A DNA stretch of 64,000 nt. Source: an uncultured Clostridia bacterium. GTDB taxonomy: Bacteria; Bacillota; Clostridia; TANB77; CAG-508. Below, piece after piece: positions 1 through 8,143 of this stretch (position 1 is the stretch's first letter; the number at the start of each line of letters is the position of its first letter). The stretch is from NCBI GenBank assembly GCA_948524275.1, contig CAOSLI010000002.1, positions 124,001 to 188,000 on the forward strand, read 5' to 3'. The position numbers and the translations under genes are program-made. Under the pieces are notes generated by a model. The model did no database searches. It had not been told where the DNA came from and saw only the letters and a list, made by a program, of their open reading frames with translations.

Positions 1-682
1 ATGTTCTACTTAAAGTCTCGGCGATATTTGGATTCAATTCTTTAAGTTTAGGTATTATTTCATTTCTTATAATATTTCTTGTATAAATGTTTTCCTTATT
101 TGTGCTATCTATTCTAGGTTTTAAATCATATTTATCACAATATATTTCTATTTCTTCTCTATCAATGTTTATAAGTGGTCTTATGTATTTATCGTATTCC
201 TTAGCTTGAATTCCCTCTAATCCACTCATTCCAGTGCCTCTAATCAAGTTAAGAAGCATTGTCTCTGCATTATCATTTTTATTATGCGCTATTGCTATTT
301 TATTAGCATTTTCTTTTTTTAGTACTTCATCGAAAAAGTCGTAGCGAATTTGTCTACCAACTTCTTCAGTTCCTCTTTTTTGCTCTTCTGCAATTTTTAA
401 TACTTCTGCTCTTTTTATAAAGCATGGAATTCCTAATTTTTTGCATATGTTTTCCACATATTGTTCATCTTCTGTGGAATCATCTCTAATTAAATGATTT
501 ATATGTGCACAAATTACACTACATCCAAGCTTTTCTTTATATCTATTTAAGCATGTTAAAAGAGTAATAGAGTCTGGTCCACCTGAGACCCCGACTACTA
601 TTTTATCTCCCTTTTCTATTAAATTATTTTCCTTAATTGTTTTTAAGAACTTTTCTTCTAAACTATCTAATCTTTGTGCCAT
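1..682 (-). CDS. tilS: tRNA(Ile)-lysidine synthase, 5' part (cut by window edge)
   Basis: The enzyme attaches lysine to C34 of the AUA-reading tRNA(Ile), using ATP, in the cytoplasm. The reading frame starts at the ATG at 682 (MAQRLDSLEEKF) and stays open to base 1, so the C-terminal part lies outside the window. Near residue 30 it has the PP-loop ATP-binding motif VGVSGGPDS, followed by family features such as AHINHLIRDDSTEDE and the RGTGMSGL segment, where the adenylation core is expected. In Bacillus tilS sits near spoIIE and ftsH; here spoIIE is about 32 kb away. The type I toxin-like locus begins only about 35 bases upstream of its start. The identification is secure; the end is unknown. 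Confidence 0.93.
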   Translation of the reverse strand, partial: MAQRLDSLEEKFLKTIKENNLIEKGDKIVVGVSGGPDSITLLTCLNRYKEKLGCSVICAHINHLIRDDSTEDEQYVENICKKLGIPCFIKRAEVLKIAEEQKRGTEEVGRQIRYDFFDEVLKKENANKIAIAHNKNDNAETMLLNLIRGTGMSGLEGIQAKEYDKYIRPLINIDREEIEIYCDKYDLKPRIDSTNKENIYTRNIIRNEIIPKLKELNPNIAETLSRT

Positions 683-718
683 TTGTTTTCCTTTTTGTTA
701 GTTTTTGTCAATTTTGTA

Positions 719-747
719 TTGACTTATTTTACCATCCATTATATAAT
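719..747 (+). promoter_or_regulatory. Strong sigma-A promoter for the small hydrophobic peptide RNA
   Basis: TTGACT at 719-724, a 17-base spacer and TATAAT at 742-747. Transcription should start near 754. It drives the peptide mRNA that ends at the terminator at 899-940. Confidence 0.8.
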
Positions 748-785
748 ATGCATGTCCTGCATAGGATAATCCCTTGTAGAAAGGG

Positions 786-813
786 GGTGTCATTAATGTC
801 AAGCTTTGACTTA
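786..813 (+). repeat. Direct repeat covering the toxin start region; partner at 981-1008
   Basis: The 28 bases at 786-813 (GGTGTCATT...TTTGACTTA) match 981-1008 (GGCGTCATC...TTTGACTTA) at 20 of 28 positions. Three of the differences become G-U pairs in RNA. Because the second copy is transcribed from the opposite strand, its RNA can pair with the peptide mRNA across the end of the ribosome binding site, the start codon and the first five or six codons. The pairing falls into two blocks of nine separated by about ten bases, like DRa and DRb of the Fst par locus. Confidence 0.75.
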
Positions 814-861
814 ATTTTTTTCCTTATTATATTACTTTTACATAAGGACAAGCGGGAATGA
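796..861 (+). CDS. 21-residue hydrophobic peptide, putative type I toxin (Fst-like organisation)
   Basis: The peptide begins MSSFDLIFFLIILLLHKD and ends in a charged tail, so it is one membrane-spanning segment with a basic/acidic end, as expected for small membrane toxins. The ATG at 796 lies seven bases after a strong AAGGGGG ribosome binding site, which is partly held in a hairpin (CCCTT pairing with AAGGG, about 771-787). Such masking of the start is common in type I toxin mRNAs. The frame is open further upstream to 637, but the promoter at 719-747 and the binding site make 796 the start. It has its own terminator and a convergent antisense-like RNA. I do not recognise the peptide as a named family member; the toxin call rests on gene architecture. 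Confidence 0.68.
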   Translation: MSSFDLIFFLIILLLHKDKRE

Positions 862-898
862 CAATGATAATCGCGATTAGGAGCTAAAACCTAGTCAT

Positions 899-940
899 GG
901 GCAGGTGGATTTGGTAGGCTATCTGCCTATTATTTTTCTT
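899..940 (+). terminator. Intrinsic terminator of the peptide mRNA
   Basis: GGGCAGGTGG at 899-908 pairs with CTATCTGCCT at 919-928, with two G-U pairs at the ends of the stem and others inside, followed by ATTATTTTTCTT. The ten-base loop contains TTTGGTAG, which is complementary to the loop of the minus-strand terminator (ACTACCAA). UUGG in the loop fits the YUNR turn motif known from kissing antisense RNAs. Confidence 0.8.
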
Positions 941-1035
941 AAAATAATAAAAGAAGATATGATTGGTAGTTCATATCTTCGGCGTCATCTTTGTTCAATT
1001 TTGACTTACTTTATAATAATCATTTAGCCTAAGCT
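941..1035 (-). ncRNA. Putative antitoxin RNA (RNA II) convergent to the peptide mRNA
   Basis: An RNA of about 95 bases is predicted between its promoter at 1042-1070 and its terminator at 941-980. The terminator is a perfect ten-pair stem, GAAGATATGA at 953-962 with TCATATCTTC at 971-980, followed on the minus strand by TTTTATTATTTT. No open reading frame is apparent. Two parts can pair with the peptide mRNA: the terminator loop (seven bases with the facing loop) and the region 981-1008 (with 786-813). This is the arrangement of RNA II in the par/Fst system. Here the two RNAs end next to each other on separate terminators instead of sharing one bidirectional terminator. Confidence 0.65.
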
Positions 1036-1041
1036 ATAATT

Positions 1042-1070
1042 AGTATAACATCTTTTTTTTCAGACGTCAA
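1042..1070 (-). promoter_or_regulatory. Sigma-A promoter for the putative antitoxin RNA
   Basis: On the minus strand TTGACG (1070-1065), a 17-base spacer and TATACT (1047-1042). There is no coding sequence between it and the terminator at 941-980. Confidence 0.75.
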
Positions 1071-1121
1071 TACCTTTTTAAAACTTTTTCTAATATTGTT
1101 ATCTTGAAAATATAAACTTTT

Positions 1122-2447
1122 TTATTCTCTGTACTTATTTGCAAATTTTGTATAGCTTGGCATCCATAATAGTTCGACTGTACCTGTTGAACCACTTCTG
1201 TTTTTTGCAATTATAATTTCTGCAATATTTGTTGGTGCTTCTTGTGGATTGTAGTAATCATCTCTGTATATAAACATAACCATATCAGCATCTTGCTCTA
1301 TTGAACCTGATTCACGCAAATCTTGAAGCATTGGTCTATGGTCTGGTCTTGCTTCTGGTGCACGAGATAGCTGTGAAAGTGCAATTACAGGGACGTCTAT
1401 CTCCTTTGCTAAAATTTTAAGAGATCTACTTATCTCTGCAATCTCCTGTTCACGTCCACTTGCCTTTCCGCTTCCGTTAATTAACTGTAAATAGTCTATA
1501 ACAATTAGTCCAATATCCTTTTCTAGTTTTAGTTTTCTACACTTTGCTCTTATTTCTGCAACTGTAATTCCTGGTGTATCATCTATAAATATTCCTGCAG
1601 ATTCGGATAATTCTCCAGAGGCAATAGCAAGCTTTGACCATTCTTCATCATCTATCTCTCCTCTTTGAACTTTTCCGCTGTCTACCATTGCTTGAGCGCA
1701 TAAAATTCTATTTGCACATTGTGATTTTGACATTTCTAAGCTGAATACAACAACTGGTGTATTGTTTTTTATAGCTGCATTCATTCCAATATTTAGTGCA
1801 AAAGCTGTTTTACCCATGGCTGGTCTTGCTGCAATTAGTATTAAATCTGATTTATGAAATCCTGCTGTTTTGTTATCTAAATCAATAAATCCTGTTGCTA
1901 CACCTGTTATATGTTGCTTTTGATTATATAATTCTTGCAATTCTGTAAATGAATCAACCAATATATCTTTTATTGATGAATAACCTTTTTGTGATTTTCT
2001 TTGCATGATGTCAAATATCTTCTTCTCTGCACTATCCATTATTGTTTCTATTTCTTCATTTTGATTATATCCTAAGTCTATAAGCTCATTTGCAGTCTTT
2101 ATCATACTTCTTAGCAAAGATTTTTCCTCTACTATTTTTACATATTTATCAATATTAGCTGTTGTTGGAACTTTTTCAGGAAGATTAGCTAGATATTCTA
2201 ATCCACCAACACTATCAAGCTTGCCCATTGCAGTTAATTCATCTTTTAGAGTGATAATGTCAATTGGTTCACCTTTTCCATAAATACTAAGTACAGCTTC
2301 ATATATTGTTTCATTATCTTTTCTATAAAAATCCTCTGGCTTTAAAACCTCAATTGCAGCCACAACTGCATCTTTATCAGTAAGCATACTTCCCAGTACA
2401 GCTTGCTCTGCTTCTTCATCATGTGGTGGTACTTTTCCTAGTTCCAT
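1122..2447 (-). CDS. dnaB: Replicative DNA helicase DnaB
   Basis: Hexameric 5'-3' helicase of the replication fork and partner of primase DnaG. The 441-residue product has the usual length. The N-terminal DnaB domain begins MELGKVPPHDEEAEQAVLG; the RecA-like domain carries the Walker A motif ARPAMGKT and the downstream segment SLEMSKSQ; DYLQLI and LSQLSR motifs follow. The frame extends 34 codons further upstream to 2549, but that part (WMAMNGAKRRERKK) is translation of a dispersed repeat also found before radC. The start is therefore placed at 2447, although the repeat's GAAAGGAAA binding site is rather distant (about 14 bases). Last gene of the gdpP-rplI-dnaB operon. Confidence 0.96.
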   Translation of the reverse strand: MELGKVPPHDEEAEQAVLGSMLTDKDAVVAAIEVLKPEDFYRKDNETIYEAVLSIYGKGEPIDIITLKDELTAMGKLDSVGGLEYLANLPEKVPTTANIDKYVKIVEEKSLLRSMIKTANELIDLGYNQNEEIETIMDSAEKKIFDIMQRKSQKGYSSIKDILVDSFTELQELYNQKQHITGVATGFIDLDNKTAGFHKSDLILIAARPAMGKTAFALNIGMNAAIKNNTPVVVFSLEMSKSQCANRILCAQAMVDSGKVQRGEIDDEEWSKLAIASGELSESAGIFIDDTPGITVAEIRAKCRKLKLEKDIGLIVIDYLQLINGSGKASGREQEIAEISRSLKILAKEIDVPVIALSQLSRAPEARPDHRPMLQDLRESGSIEQDADMVMFIYRDDYYNPQEAPTNIAEIIIAKNRSGSTGTVELLWMPSYTKFANKYRE

Positions 2448-2463
2448 TTTGATAGCTTTTTTC

Positions 2464-2543
2464 CTTTCTCTACGCTTCGCTCCATTCATCGCCATCCAAG
2501 ATTTTGTTTCATAAAATCTCGTTTGGCAAATCACATCAAAACT
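2464..2543 (-). repeat. Dispersed hairpin repeat between rplI and dnaB (GCGAAGCG family)
   Basis: About 80 bases that align closely with 58521-58600 upstream of radC, in the same orientation relative to the downstream gene. On the minus strand it reads TTTGATGTGATTTG..., then a stem (GAGATTTTATG... pairing with ...AAAATCT), then GGATGGCGATGAATGGAGCG and GAAGCGTAGAGAAAGGAA. The last part supplies the likely ribosome binding site of dnaB. Confidence 0.8.
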
Positions 2544-2552
2544 TATCATTGT

Positions 2553-2999
2553 TTATTTTCCAATAATGTCAATCATAAGTGAGGCAATTACCCCCTCAAA
2601 TAATTTTAGTTCTACTGCATGAATTCCAACTGTTTTGATTGTTTCTTTTAATTCAATCTTCTTTTTGTCTACATCAAAATTATATTGTTTTTTTAGTTGT
2701 TCAGAGATTTCTTTTGAAGTAACTCCTCCAAAAATCTTGCCATTTTCTCCGGCTTTAACTTCAATTTTTAGTCTTATCTTACTTAACTTTTCTTTTAGCT
2801 CTTCTGCTGCTTTTTTATCTTCACTTTTTTTAAATGACACAGAATCTTGCTTTGCCTTTAACTTTGCTAAATTACTGTTATTGGCTTCTACTGCTAATTT
2901 CCTTGGAAGTAAGAAATTCCTTGCATAACCGTCATTGGCATTTATTATCTCATCTTTTTTTCCAACACCTTTTACATTGTCTAAAAGAATAACTTTCAT
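2553..2999 (-). CDS. rplI: 50S ribosomal protein L9
   Basis: A 148-residue product beginning MKVILLDNVKGVGKKDE, the classic L9 N-terminal domain that binds 23S rRNA, with the conserved GYARNFLLPRKLA segment, a long charged linking helix (about residues 41-75) and the C-terminal domain with GKIFGGVTSKEI. The start at 2999 is preceded by GGAGGGCAAA; an upstream in-frame GTG/ATG (to 3023) would ignore this site and lies in repeat sequence. It sits in the conserved gdpP-rplI-dnaB order, with 105 bases to dnaB filled by a dispersed repeat. Confidence 0.96.
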   Translation of the reverse strand: MKVILLDNVKGVGKKDEIINANDGYARNFLLPRKLAVEANNSNLAKLKAKQDSVSFKKSEDKKAAEELKEKLSKIRLKIEVKAGENGKIFGGVTSKEISEQLKKQYNFDVDKKKIELKETIKTVGIHAVELKLFEGVIASLMIDIIGK

Positions 3000-3013
3000 T
3001 TTGCCCTCCATTC

Positions 3014-3145
3014 TTTCAACCAAAGGGGACGTGCACTTTTGGTTGAAAATTCTAATATAGCCTTAAATATGGACATCCCCTTTTCCCAACTCCAAAGACC
3101 TGTCCCTTTTGGTCAACCAAAAGTGCGCGTCCCCAATGGTTGAAT
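3014..3145. repeat. Palindromic intergenic repeat (GACCGTCCC/TTGGTTGA family), two units
   Basis: The first unit, 3014-3048, has perfect arms TTTCAACCAAA / TTTGGTTGAAA around AGGGGACGTGCACT. The second, about 3097-3145, contains GACCTGTCCC, TTTTGGTCAACCAAAA and GTCCCCAATGGTTGAA. Related units occur at 8144, 22119, 32499, 55228, 55847 and 56759, always between genes. They resemble REP-type elements. Confidence 0.75.
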
Positions 3146-5167
3146 TTAATTTTCTAACTCGAAGAAATACTCATTAATTCTGTTGATTAGTTCTTGTTTT
3201 GCGTCTTCTAGACTTATGTCTTCAAGTTGTGCTCCAGCTAATGTAATATGTCCGCCTCCGCCTAGTTTTTCAAGAATAAGCTGTACATTTATATCTCCTA
3301 TTGATCTTCCACTTATATATACTATATTGTCTGTTTTTCCCAATACAAATGATGCTGTTATTCCTCCAATTGTAAGTAGTTCGTCAGCAGCTTTAGCTGC
3401 TATTATATTAGAATTTGGGTCATTTTCTTCATATATTGATATTGCAATATTTTGATTTATAACTTCTGATTTCGATACTATATTTGATATTGTCTGATAT
3501 GTTTCTAAATCACTTCTAAACCATTGTTTTACCTTTATAATATCTACACCACATTTTCGTAAATATGCTGCAGCTTCAAATGTTCTTACACCTGTTTTAA
3601 ATGAAAAATTTTTAGTATCTAGCATTATTCCTGCATATAGCGCTTCTATCTCTATATTTGATAACTCAATGTTTGCTTGTGAATATTCAATTATCTCAGT
3701 AACTAATTCCGCTGCAGATGATGCATATACTTCATGGAATGTAAGCATAGCATTTTCAATATAATCTGTACTTCTTCTATGATGGTCAATTACCACAATT
3801 CTTGATACTTCATCAAGTATAGATGGTGCTTCTACATAACTTCTTTTATTTGTATCTACTATTACTAATAATGTATTTGATTGTATTAAATTTTCCGCTT
3901 CTGCAACTGTAATTATATTTTCTGAATACTCTTCTTCTTTTTTTATCTCTTCAATAAAATTATCTATGCCTATTCCGGTAGTTTCACTAATTATCTTGGC
4001 TTCTTTTCCAAGTGTTTTTGATAGTCTATATATTCCAAGTGATGAACCAATAGAATCCATATCTCCATTTGTATGTCCCATAATTAATACATTATCTGAT
4101 TCTTGGATAAGTTCCTTTAGTGCATGTGCTATCATTCTAGCCTTTACCTTAGTTCTTTTTTCCACTTCTTGAGTTCTTCCACCAAAGATTTCGTATTTTC
4201 CATCTTTTTTTATGATTGCTTGATCTCCACCTCTTCCAAGTGCTATATCAAGTACAGCTCTTGTAGATTCCATTTTTTCAGTATTATTATTTCCGTCATT
4301 TGAAAATGCCATACTTAAAGTTGGCTGAACAATGTCAGGAATGTCTATTTGCTTTATGTCATCTAAGATACTCATCTTTTCTTCCTGAGCTTGTTCCAAA
4401 TACTTTTGCTCTATAATACAATAAAATGTATCTCTGTCTGATTTAATAATTAAGCTATTATACTTTGCTGCCCATTCATAAATATATTTCTCGACTTGTG
4501 CAATAAGCTGTGGCTTAAGCTCTCCTGATATTCTTTGGCTTACTTCTTCATAGTTGTCTATCATTATTATACCAATACTTGGTTCTTCTTCTTCTATTTT
4601 TTGCTCTAGTTTTTTAGTGTATGAATTTTCAATAAAATATAGTATTGTAGTATATTCTTGTTCTTTTTTATGTGATTTATCACGTGATTGTACAAATGAA
4701 CCCAATACACTGTATGTCTTTTCATTTATTACTGTTTCAGTATTTATACTACCTTTCTGTTTCTTTCCTTCTTCATCTATGTCTGATTTTATACGATTTA
4801 TTAGTTCATTTAATTCATCGTTAATATTCAAATTTCCAAATTCACTAACAAATTTTTCACTTTTCCATATCACATTTCCTGCTGTATCCATTATTACTAA
4901 TGGAAATGGCGAATTTATTAGTGTCGTCTTTGCTGCTGTATTAACATCAAGTGTTAAATCTTTAAGTTGCTCAGATAATTCTGCCATCCTCTTCTTATTA
5001 GTAAAGTTTGCATATATAATAAGTACAGTAAATAAGGCTATTCCTAATGGTATTAGTTTAAAATTTAATATACATATACAAATTATTAATATAGCAATTA
5101 TTATTAAATAAATTAATGTTTTTGATGTAATTTTATTCTTTGAGTTTACATTGTATCTATTCGGCAT
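3146..5167 (-). CDS. gdpP: Cyclic-di-AMP phosphodiesterase GdpP (DHH family)
   Basis: Membrane-bound enzyme that cleaves c-di-AMP to pApA and thereby affects potassium, cell-wall and stress control. The 673 residues fit the family: two membrane helices in the first 55 residues, a PAS-like domain (about 75-175), a degenerate GGDEF domain (about 180-310), and a DHH/DHHA1 module with GHTNGDMDSIGSS, a VDTNK segment, IDHHRR and the late GGGGHITLAGA. The metal-binding aspartates and histidines of DHH are visible. Start at 5167 follows GGAGAAAGT. It is the first gene of the operon with rplI and dnaB; its promoter is at 5208-5236. Confidence 0.96.
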   Translation of the reverse strand: MPNRYNVNSKNKITSKTLIYLIIIAILIICICILNFKLIPLGIALFTVLIIYANFTNKKRMAELSEQLKDLTLDVNTAAKTTLINSPFPLVIMDTAGNVIWKSEKFVSEFGNLNINDELNELINRIKSDIDEEGKKQKGSINTETVINEKTYSVLGSFVQSRDKSHKKEQEYTTILYFIENSYTKKLEQKIEEEEPSIGIIMIDNYEEVSQRISGELKPQLIAQVEKYIYEWAAKYNSLIIKSDRDTFYCIIEQKYLEQAQEEKMSILDDIKQIDIPDIVQPTLSMAFSNDGNNNTEKMESTRAVLDIALGRGGDQAIIKKDGKYEIFGGRTQEVEKRTKVKARMIAHALKELIQESDNVLIMGHTNGDMDSIGSSLGIYRLSKTLGKEAKIISETTGIGIDNFIEEIKKEEEYSENIITVAEAENLIQSNTLLVIVDTNKRSYVEAPSILDEVSRIVVIDHHRRSTDYIENAMLTFHEVYASSAAELVTEIIEYSQANIELSNIEIEALYAGIMLDTKNFSFKTGVRTFEAAAYLRKCGVDIIKVKQWFRSDLETYQTISNIVSKSEVINQNIAISIYEENDPNSNIIAAKAADELLTIGGITASFVLGKTDNIVYISGRSIGDINVQLILEKLGGGGHITLAGAQLEDISLEDAKQELINRINEYFFELEN

Positions 5168-5207
5168 ACTTTCTCCAATCTTGTATAATTACAATTATAC
5201 CTTTTAT

Positions 5208-5236
5208 ATTGTACTATTATTTAAGGAGTTTGTCAA
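5208..5236 (-). promoter_or_regulatory. Sigma-A promoter of the gdpP-rplI-dnaB operon
   Basis: Minus strand TTGACA (5236-5231), 17-base spacer, TACAAT (5213-5208); start of transcription near 5201, about 34 bases before the gdpP ATG. Confidence 0.7.
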
Positions 5237-5295
5237 TTTTTCAGGGTCAGTATTATAAGCATATTTTTATTTATTTAAATATAAATTGAAAAAAG

Positions 5296-5330
5296 GCGAA
5301 AAAATACCACATCCTACTAAGATGCGGTAT
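5296..5330 (-). terminator. Intrinsic terminator downstream of the DUF4282 gene
   Basis: Minus-strand stem ATACCGCATC / GATGTGGTAT with loop TTAGTAG, followed by TTTTTTCG, just after the stop at 5338. Confidence 0.85.
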
Positions 5331-5337
5331 CTTTTAA

Positions 5338-5793
5338 TTATTTTTCCTCTTTTTTATCTTTTTTTGCATTTTTTGCTATTTCAGTTGTGTTTCTGCAGAT
5401 AACTAAAAGTATCAATGAGAATTCATAACCTACTCTTACAAGTATATTTCCTAAAATTAATGTAGTTAAGAATAATAAGAAGTTAACTCCTATTAATGCA
5501 AATGATGATAAAGTTATGTATAGAGCTACTATTAAGTATGTAATCTTTAATAATGTCTCTAAAAACATTTTCTTAAATGATAAGAAATCATACATCCATC
5601 CTAAGAATCCTTTGAATTTTCCTTCGTTCTTTTTACTTAAGAATAAAAAGTATATTAAAAGTCCTCCTACAATAGCTAGTATAATTGAAACAATCATCCA
5701 TACAGCATTTCCTGCTGCTACATTTAAGACATTAGATGATGAGCTATATTTAGATGCTGTTCCATATGATCTTGCTAAGCTACTCATGTCCAT
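5338..5793 (-). CDS. DUF4282-like membrane protein
   Basis: A 151-residue protein with a Ser/Tyr-rich N-terminus, one membrane helix at about 30-52, a loop containing the segment FLGWMYDFLSFKKMF, two or three further helices at about 80-135 and a Lys-rich C-terminal tail (AKNAKKDKKEEK). The end of the last helix, ILVRVGYEFSLILLVICRN, resembles the R-x-x-(Y/C)-E pattern of DUF4282 proteins. The function of that family is unknown. Start at 5793 follows GGAGG at eight bases. It appears to be a single gene with its own terminator at 5296-5330. Confidence 0.7.
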   Translation of the reverse strand: MDMSSLARSYGTASKYSSSSNVLNVAAGNAVWMIVSIILAIVGGLLIYFLFLSKKNEGKFKGFLGWMYDFLSFKKMFLETLLKITYLIVALYITLSSFALIGVNFLLFLTTLILGNILVRVGYEFSLILLVICRNTTEIAKNAKKDKKEEK

Positions 5794-5868
5794 TGTTATA
5801 TCCTCCTTTTATTTTTATGTTTCCATATTATCATAAAATTCGAATTACGTCAATATTTTGTACTACTT

Positions 5869-8121
5869 TTAGCTTCTTCTCTTAATTTCATCTGCTATTA
5901 TTATAAATTTAACTGTTCCCTTATCTTCGCTATTTATCATTGTAAATGTATTGTATTCTTCTGCTAACCTTCTTAAAACTTTTACTCTCTCTGTTAAATC
6001 TTTGATATCTCCATTTACATAGCTGCATAACTTTTGAATAGCTTCTTCATTGAATTTATTCATTCCATCTGCTAGTTCTTTTGAACCATCTTCTAGTTCT
6101 TTACTTCCCTCTGTTAATTGAGGTAAAGCAATTTTTAGTTCTCCAACTTTTGCGTCTACTTCTGCTAGTTTTTCATAAATCATCTCTTCATATTTGTTTA
6201 GTTCTTGGTCAATTATTGTTCCTGCCACATCTCCACTTAGTTGTTTATCTATTAAGTTTCCAGCAATTTCACTTGCAATGATTTCTGTATACGTTTTAGC
6301 TAAATCTTCTGCTGTTTGTGTTGCAATAGAATCTATTGTTTTATTTAATTCTTCTTTTGCCTTATTTCCATATGCTTGCAATATTTTGTCATTCATTAAT
6401 TGTTCTTTTAAATTATTTGCAATTTGTTTCATCATTGCTTTTTCTATATTTCTTAATTGTTCTGTATTTCCTTGTGTAAACTTATCTGCAACTTGTTTTG
6501 TTATATCACTTATATATTTATCTAAGTATACTGTTACTTTTTCTTCAATTCCATCTATATCTGAAACTGTAATGCTGTCTATTTTTTTATTAATTGTTCC
6601 TTCAACTTCTGTTAGCGCACTCTCTGATACAACTCCTATCATTTGTAATGCTTGCATAGTTGTAATAGTTGGTTTTCCTTCTTGGTCTTTTGGTCCTAAT
6701 GCTTGTATTTTTGCAATTTCTGCTGAATATTTTTTAACTAATAAAGTTGGGTCTGTGTTTGATATTTCACCTTTTTTTGTTTTTATTTCGCTTGATACTT
6801 TATTTTTTGCATCAAGTTTTATATTTGTTTCTATCTTCTTGTTTTCAGACTTAATTGCCTTAACTAATTCTGTTATATAGGCATTTATTGTTTTGTCATT
6901 CATAGCATTTTTATAAACTTTTTCAATGTCTTTTGCTATTGCCTGTTGCAATATTCTCTCTTGTTCTGCGGTTAATAACTTTCCTCCGTTTTTTTCAAGC
7001 TCGATTAATTTATCGCCTACAGCCTTTTTAGTGTATTTCATAGATGTGTCAACTACTGCGTCTTCTATCTCCTCTTTATGATTCTTTATTGCATTTTGTG
7101 CCTCAAGCTTTGCTTGCTCTTGAATGCCTGGTAACATTTTATTTATTTCTTGTTTAAGTATATTTGCTATTTGCTGTTTTACTTTTTCTTTATCAGATGC
7201 CTTAGTCTTTACATTTTCATATTGGTTGATTGTTTGAGTTAATTCATTTGAAAGCATGCACACACCTTTATTAAGCATCTTTGCACCATCATGCAATTTG
7301 TTTGTCCCATCTACTAATTGTTTACTTGCATTTTGAATTTCATTTACTTTGCTATAAATTTTATCTATATCATCTAACATTTTCACATCATCTTGCTCAA
7401 GTACTTTTGGAGTTAGATATGTCATGATATTTCCCATTTCAAAATCTTTTGCATCCATTGTTATTTCTATTGTATCTGGAATTTCTATATCACTACTATT
7501 TATATTTAAACTTTCTTTCATTCCTGGAACTGCCATTCCAATAACCACTGTTTTGTTTCCATTGTCTATAACTTTTCCAGATGTAACTTCAATGTTTTCT
7601 AGTTTTTTGTTGTCTAAAATTGTTCCGGCAATTGCCACAAATGGTGTGTACATTTTAACCCATTTACCATTTACTTTAACGTTATGCTCATCTTTATTTA
7701 TGTACTCAATTGTAACCTTGACTTTACCTGATTTTCCAGCAATTTCGTCTGCCGAGATTTCTTTCTCATCTAATTCATATTTTATATTCATATTTACTGG
7801 TAACTCTTTTTCAGTTGTTCCTTGGTACTGAATTTTATTTCCATTTGAATTCCATATAATCTTGTCACCATCTCTTGTAAAGTTTTCATCTCCATTTGTA
7901 TTTTCTATGTTAAGTAAGTTTGTCATATCTTCTAGTAAACTTAAGTTATCATCATTTGATATTTTGTCAGTAACTATGGTGCTATAAAATTCTCCATTTT
8001 GCTTTACTTTTGAATATACTGTTTCGTCTTTAGTATTAGCCATTACTGGCGCAATTGTGTATGTGCAAATTGTTCCTAACAATACACTTGAAACTATTTT
8101 CTTTCCTAAATTTTTCTTCAT
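5869..8121 (-). CDS. YhgE/Pip-like secreted protein with heptad Leu-Gly repeats
   Basis: A 750-residue exported protein: Lys-rich signal peptide with a hydrophobic stretch (VSSVLLGTICTYTIAPVMA) likely cleaved near residue 28, an N-terminal region of beta character, and a very long central region rich in K, E, I and N (about 300-690) predicted as coiled coil. Near residues 270-295 and again at 690-715 it has xxxLxxG heptads (QLVDGTNKLHDGAKML; LTEGSKELEDGSKELADG), the signature of YhgE/Pip-type proteins. These often accompany MMPL exporters, and an MMPL gene lies directly upstream. It lacks the C-terminal membrane helices of full YhgE. A role as the extracytoplasmic partner of the exporter is inferred from context. 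Confidence 0.72.
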   Translation of the reverse strand: MKKNLGKKIVSSVLLGTICTYTIAPVMANTKDETVYSKVKQNGEFYSTIVTDKISNDDNLSLLEDMTNLLNIENTNGDENFTRDGDKIIWNSNGNKIQYQGTTEKELPVNMNIKYELDEKEISADEIAGKSGKVKVTIEYINKDEHNVKVNGKWVKMYTPFVAIAGTILDNKKLENIEVTSGKVIDNGNKTVVIGMAVPGMKESLNINSSDIEIPDTIEITMDAKDFEMGNIMTYLTPKVLEQDDVKMLDDIDKIYSKVNEIQNASKQLVDGTNKLHDGAKMLNKGVCMLSNELTQTINQYENVKTKASDKEKVKQQIANILKQEINKMLPGIQEQAKLEAQNAIKNHKEEIEDAVVDTSMKYTKKAVGDKLIELEKNGGKLLTAEQERILQQAIAKDIEKVYKNAMNDKTINAYITELVKAIKSENKKIETNIKLDAKNKVSSEIKTKKGEISNTDPTLLVKKYSAEIAKIQALGPKDQEGKPTITTMQALQMIGVVSESALTEVEGTINKKIDSITVSDIDGIEEKVTVYLDKYISDITKQVADKFTQGNTEQLRNIEKAMMKQIANNLKEQLMNDKILQAYGNKAKEELNKTIDSIATQTAEDLAKTYTEIIASEIAGNLIDKQLSGDVAGTIIDQELNKYEEMIYEKLAEVDAKVGELKIALPQLTEGSKELEDGSKELADGMNKFNEEAIQKLCSYVNGDIKDLTERVKVLRRLAEEYNTFTMINSEDKGTVKFIIIADEIKRRS

Positions 8122-8143
8122 AATCTTTTCCTTTCTTTTTTAA

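Noticed and set aside
637..795. Upstream extension of the 21-residue peptide frame
   Set aside because: The promoter at 719-747 and the ribosome binding site at 781-789 place the start at 796; the upstream part would overlap the tilS start region in antisense.
2448..2549. 34-codon N-terminal extension of DnaB (WMAMNGAKRRERKK)
   Set aside because: The same translated sequence precedes radC and comes from a dispersed repeat; DnaB homologues begin at the MELGKVPP region.
3014..3145. CRISPR-like array
   Set aside because: The repeats are palindromic, irregularly spaced and scattered singly or in pairs through the window, with no spacers of uniform length.
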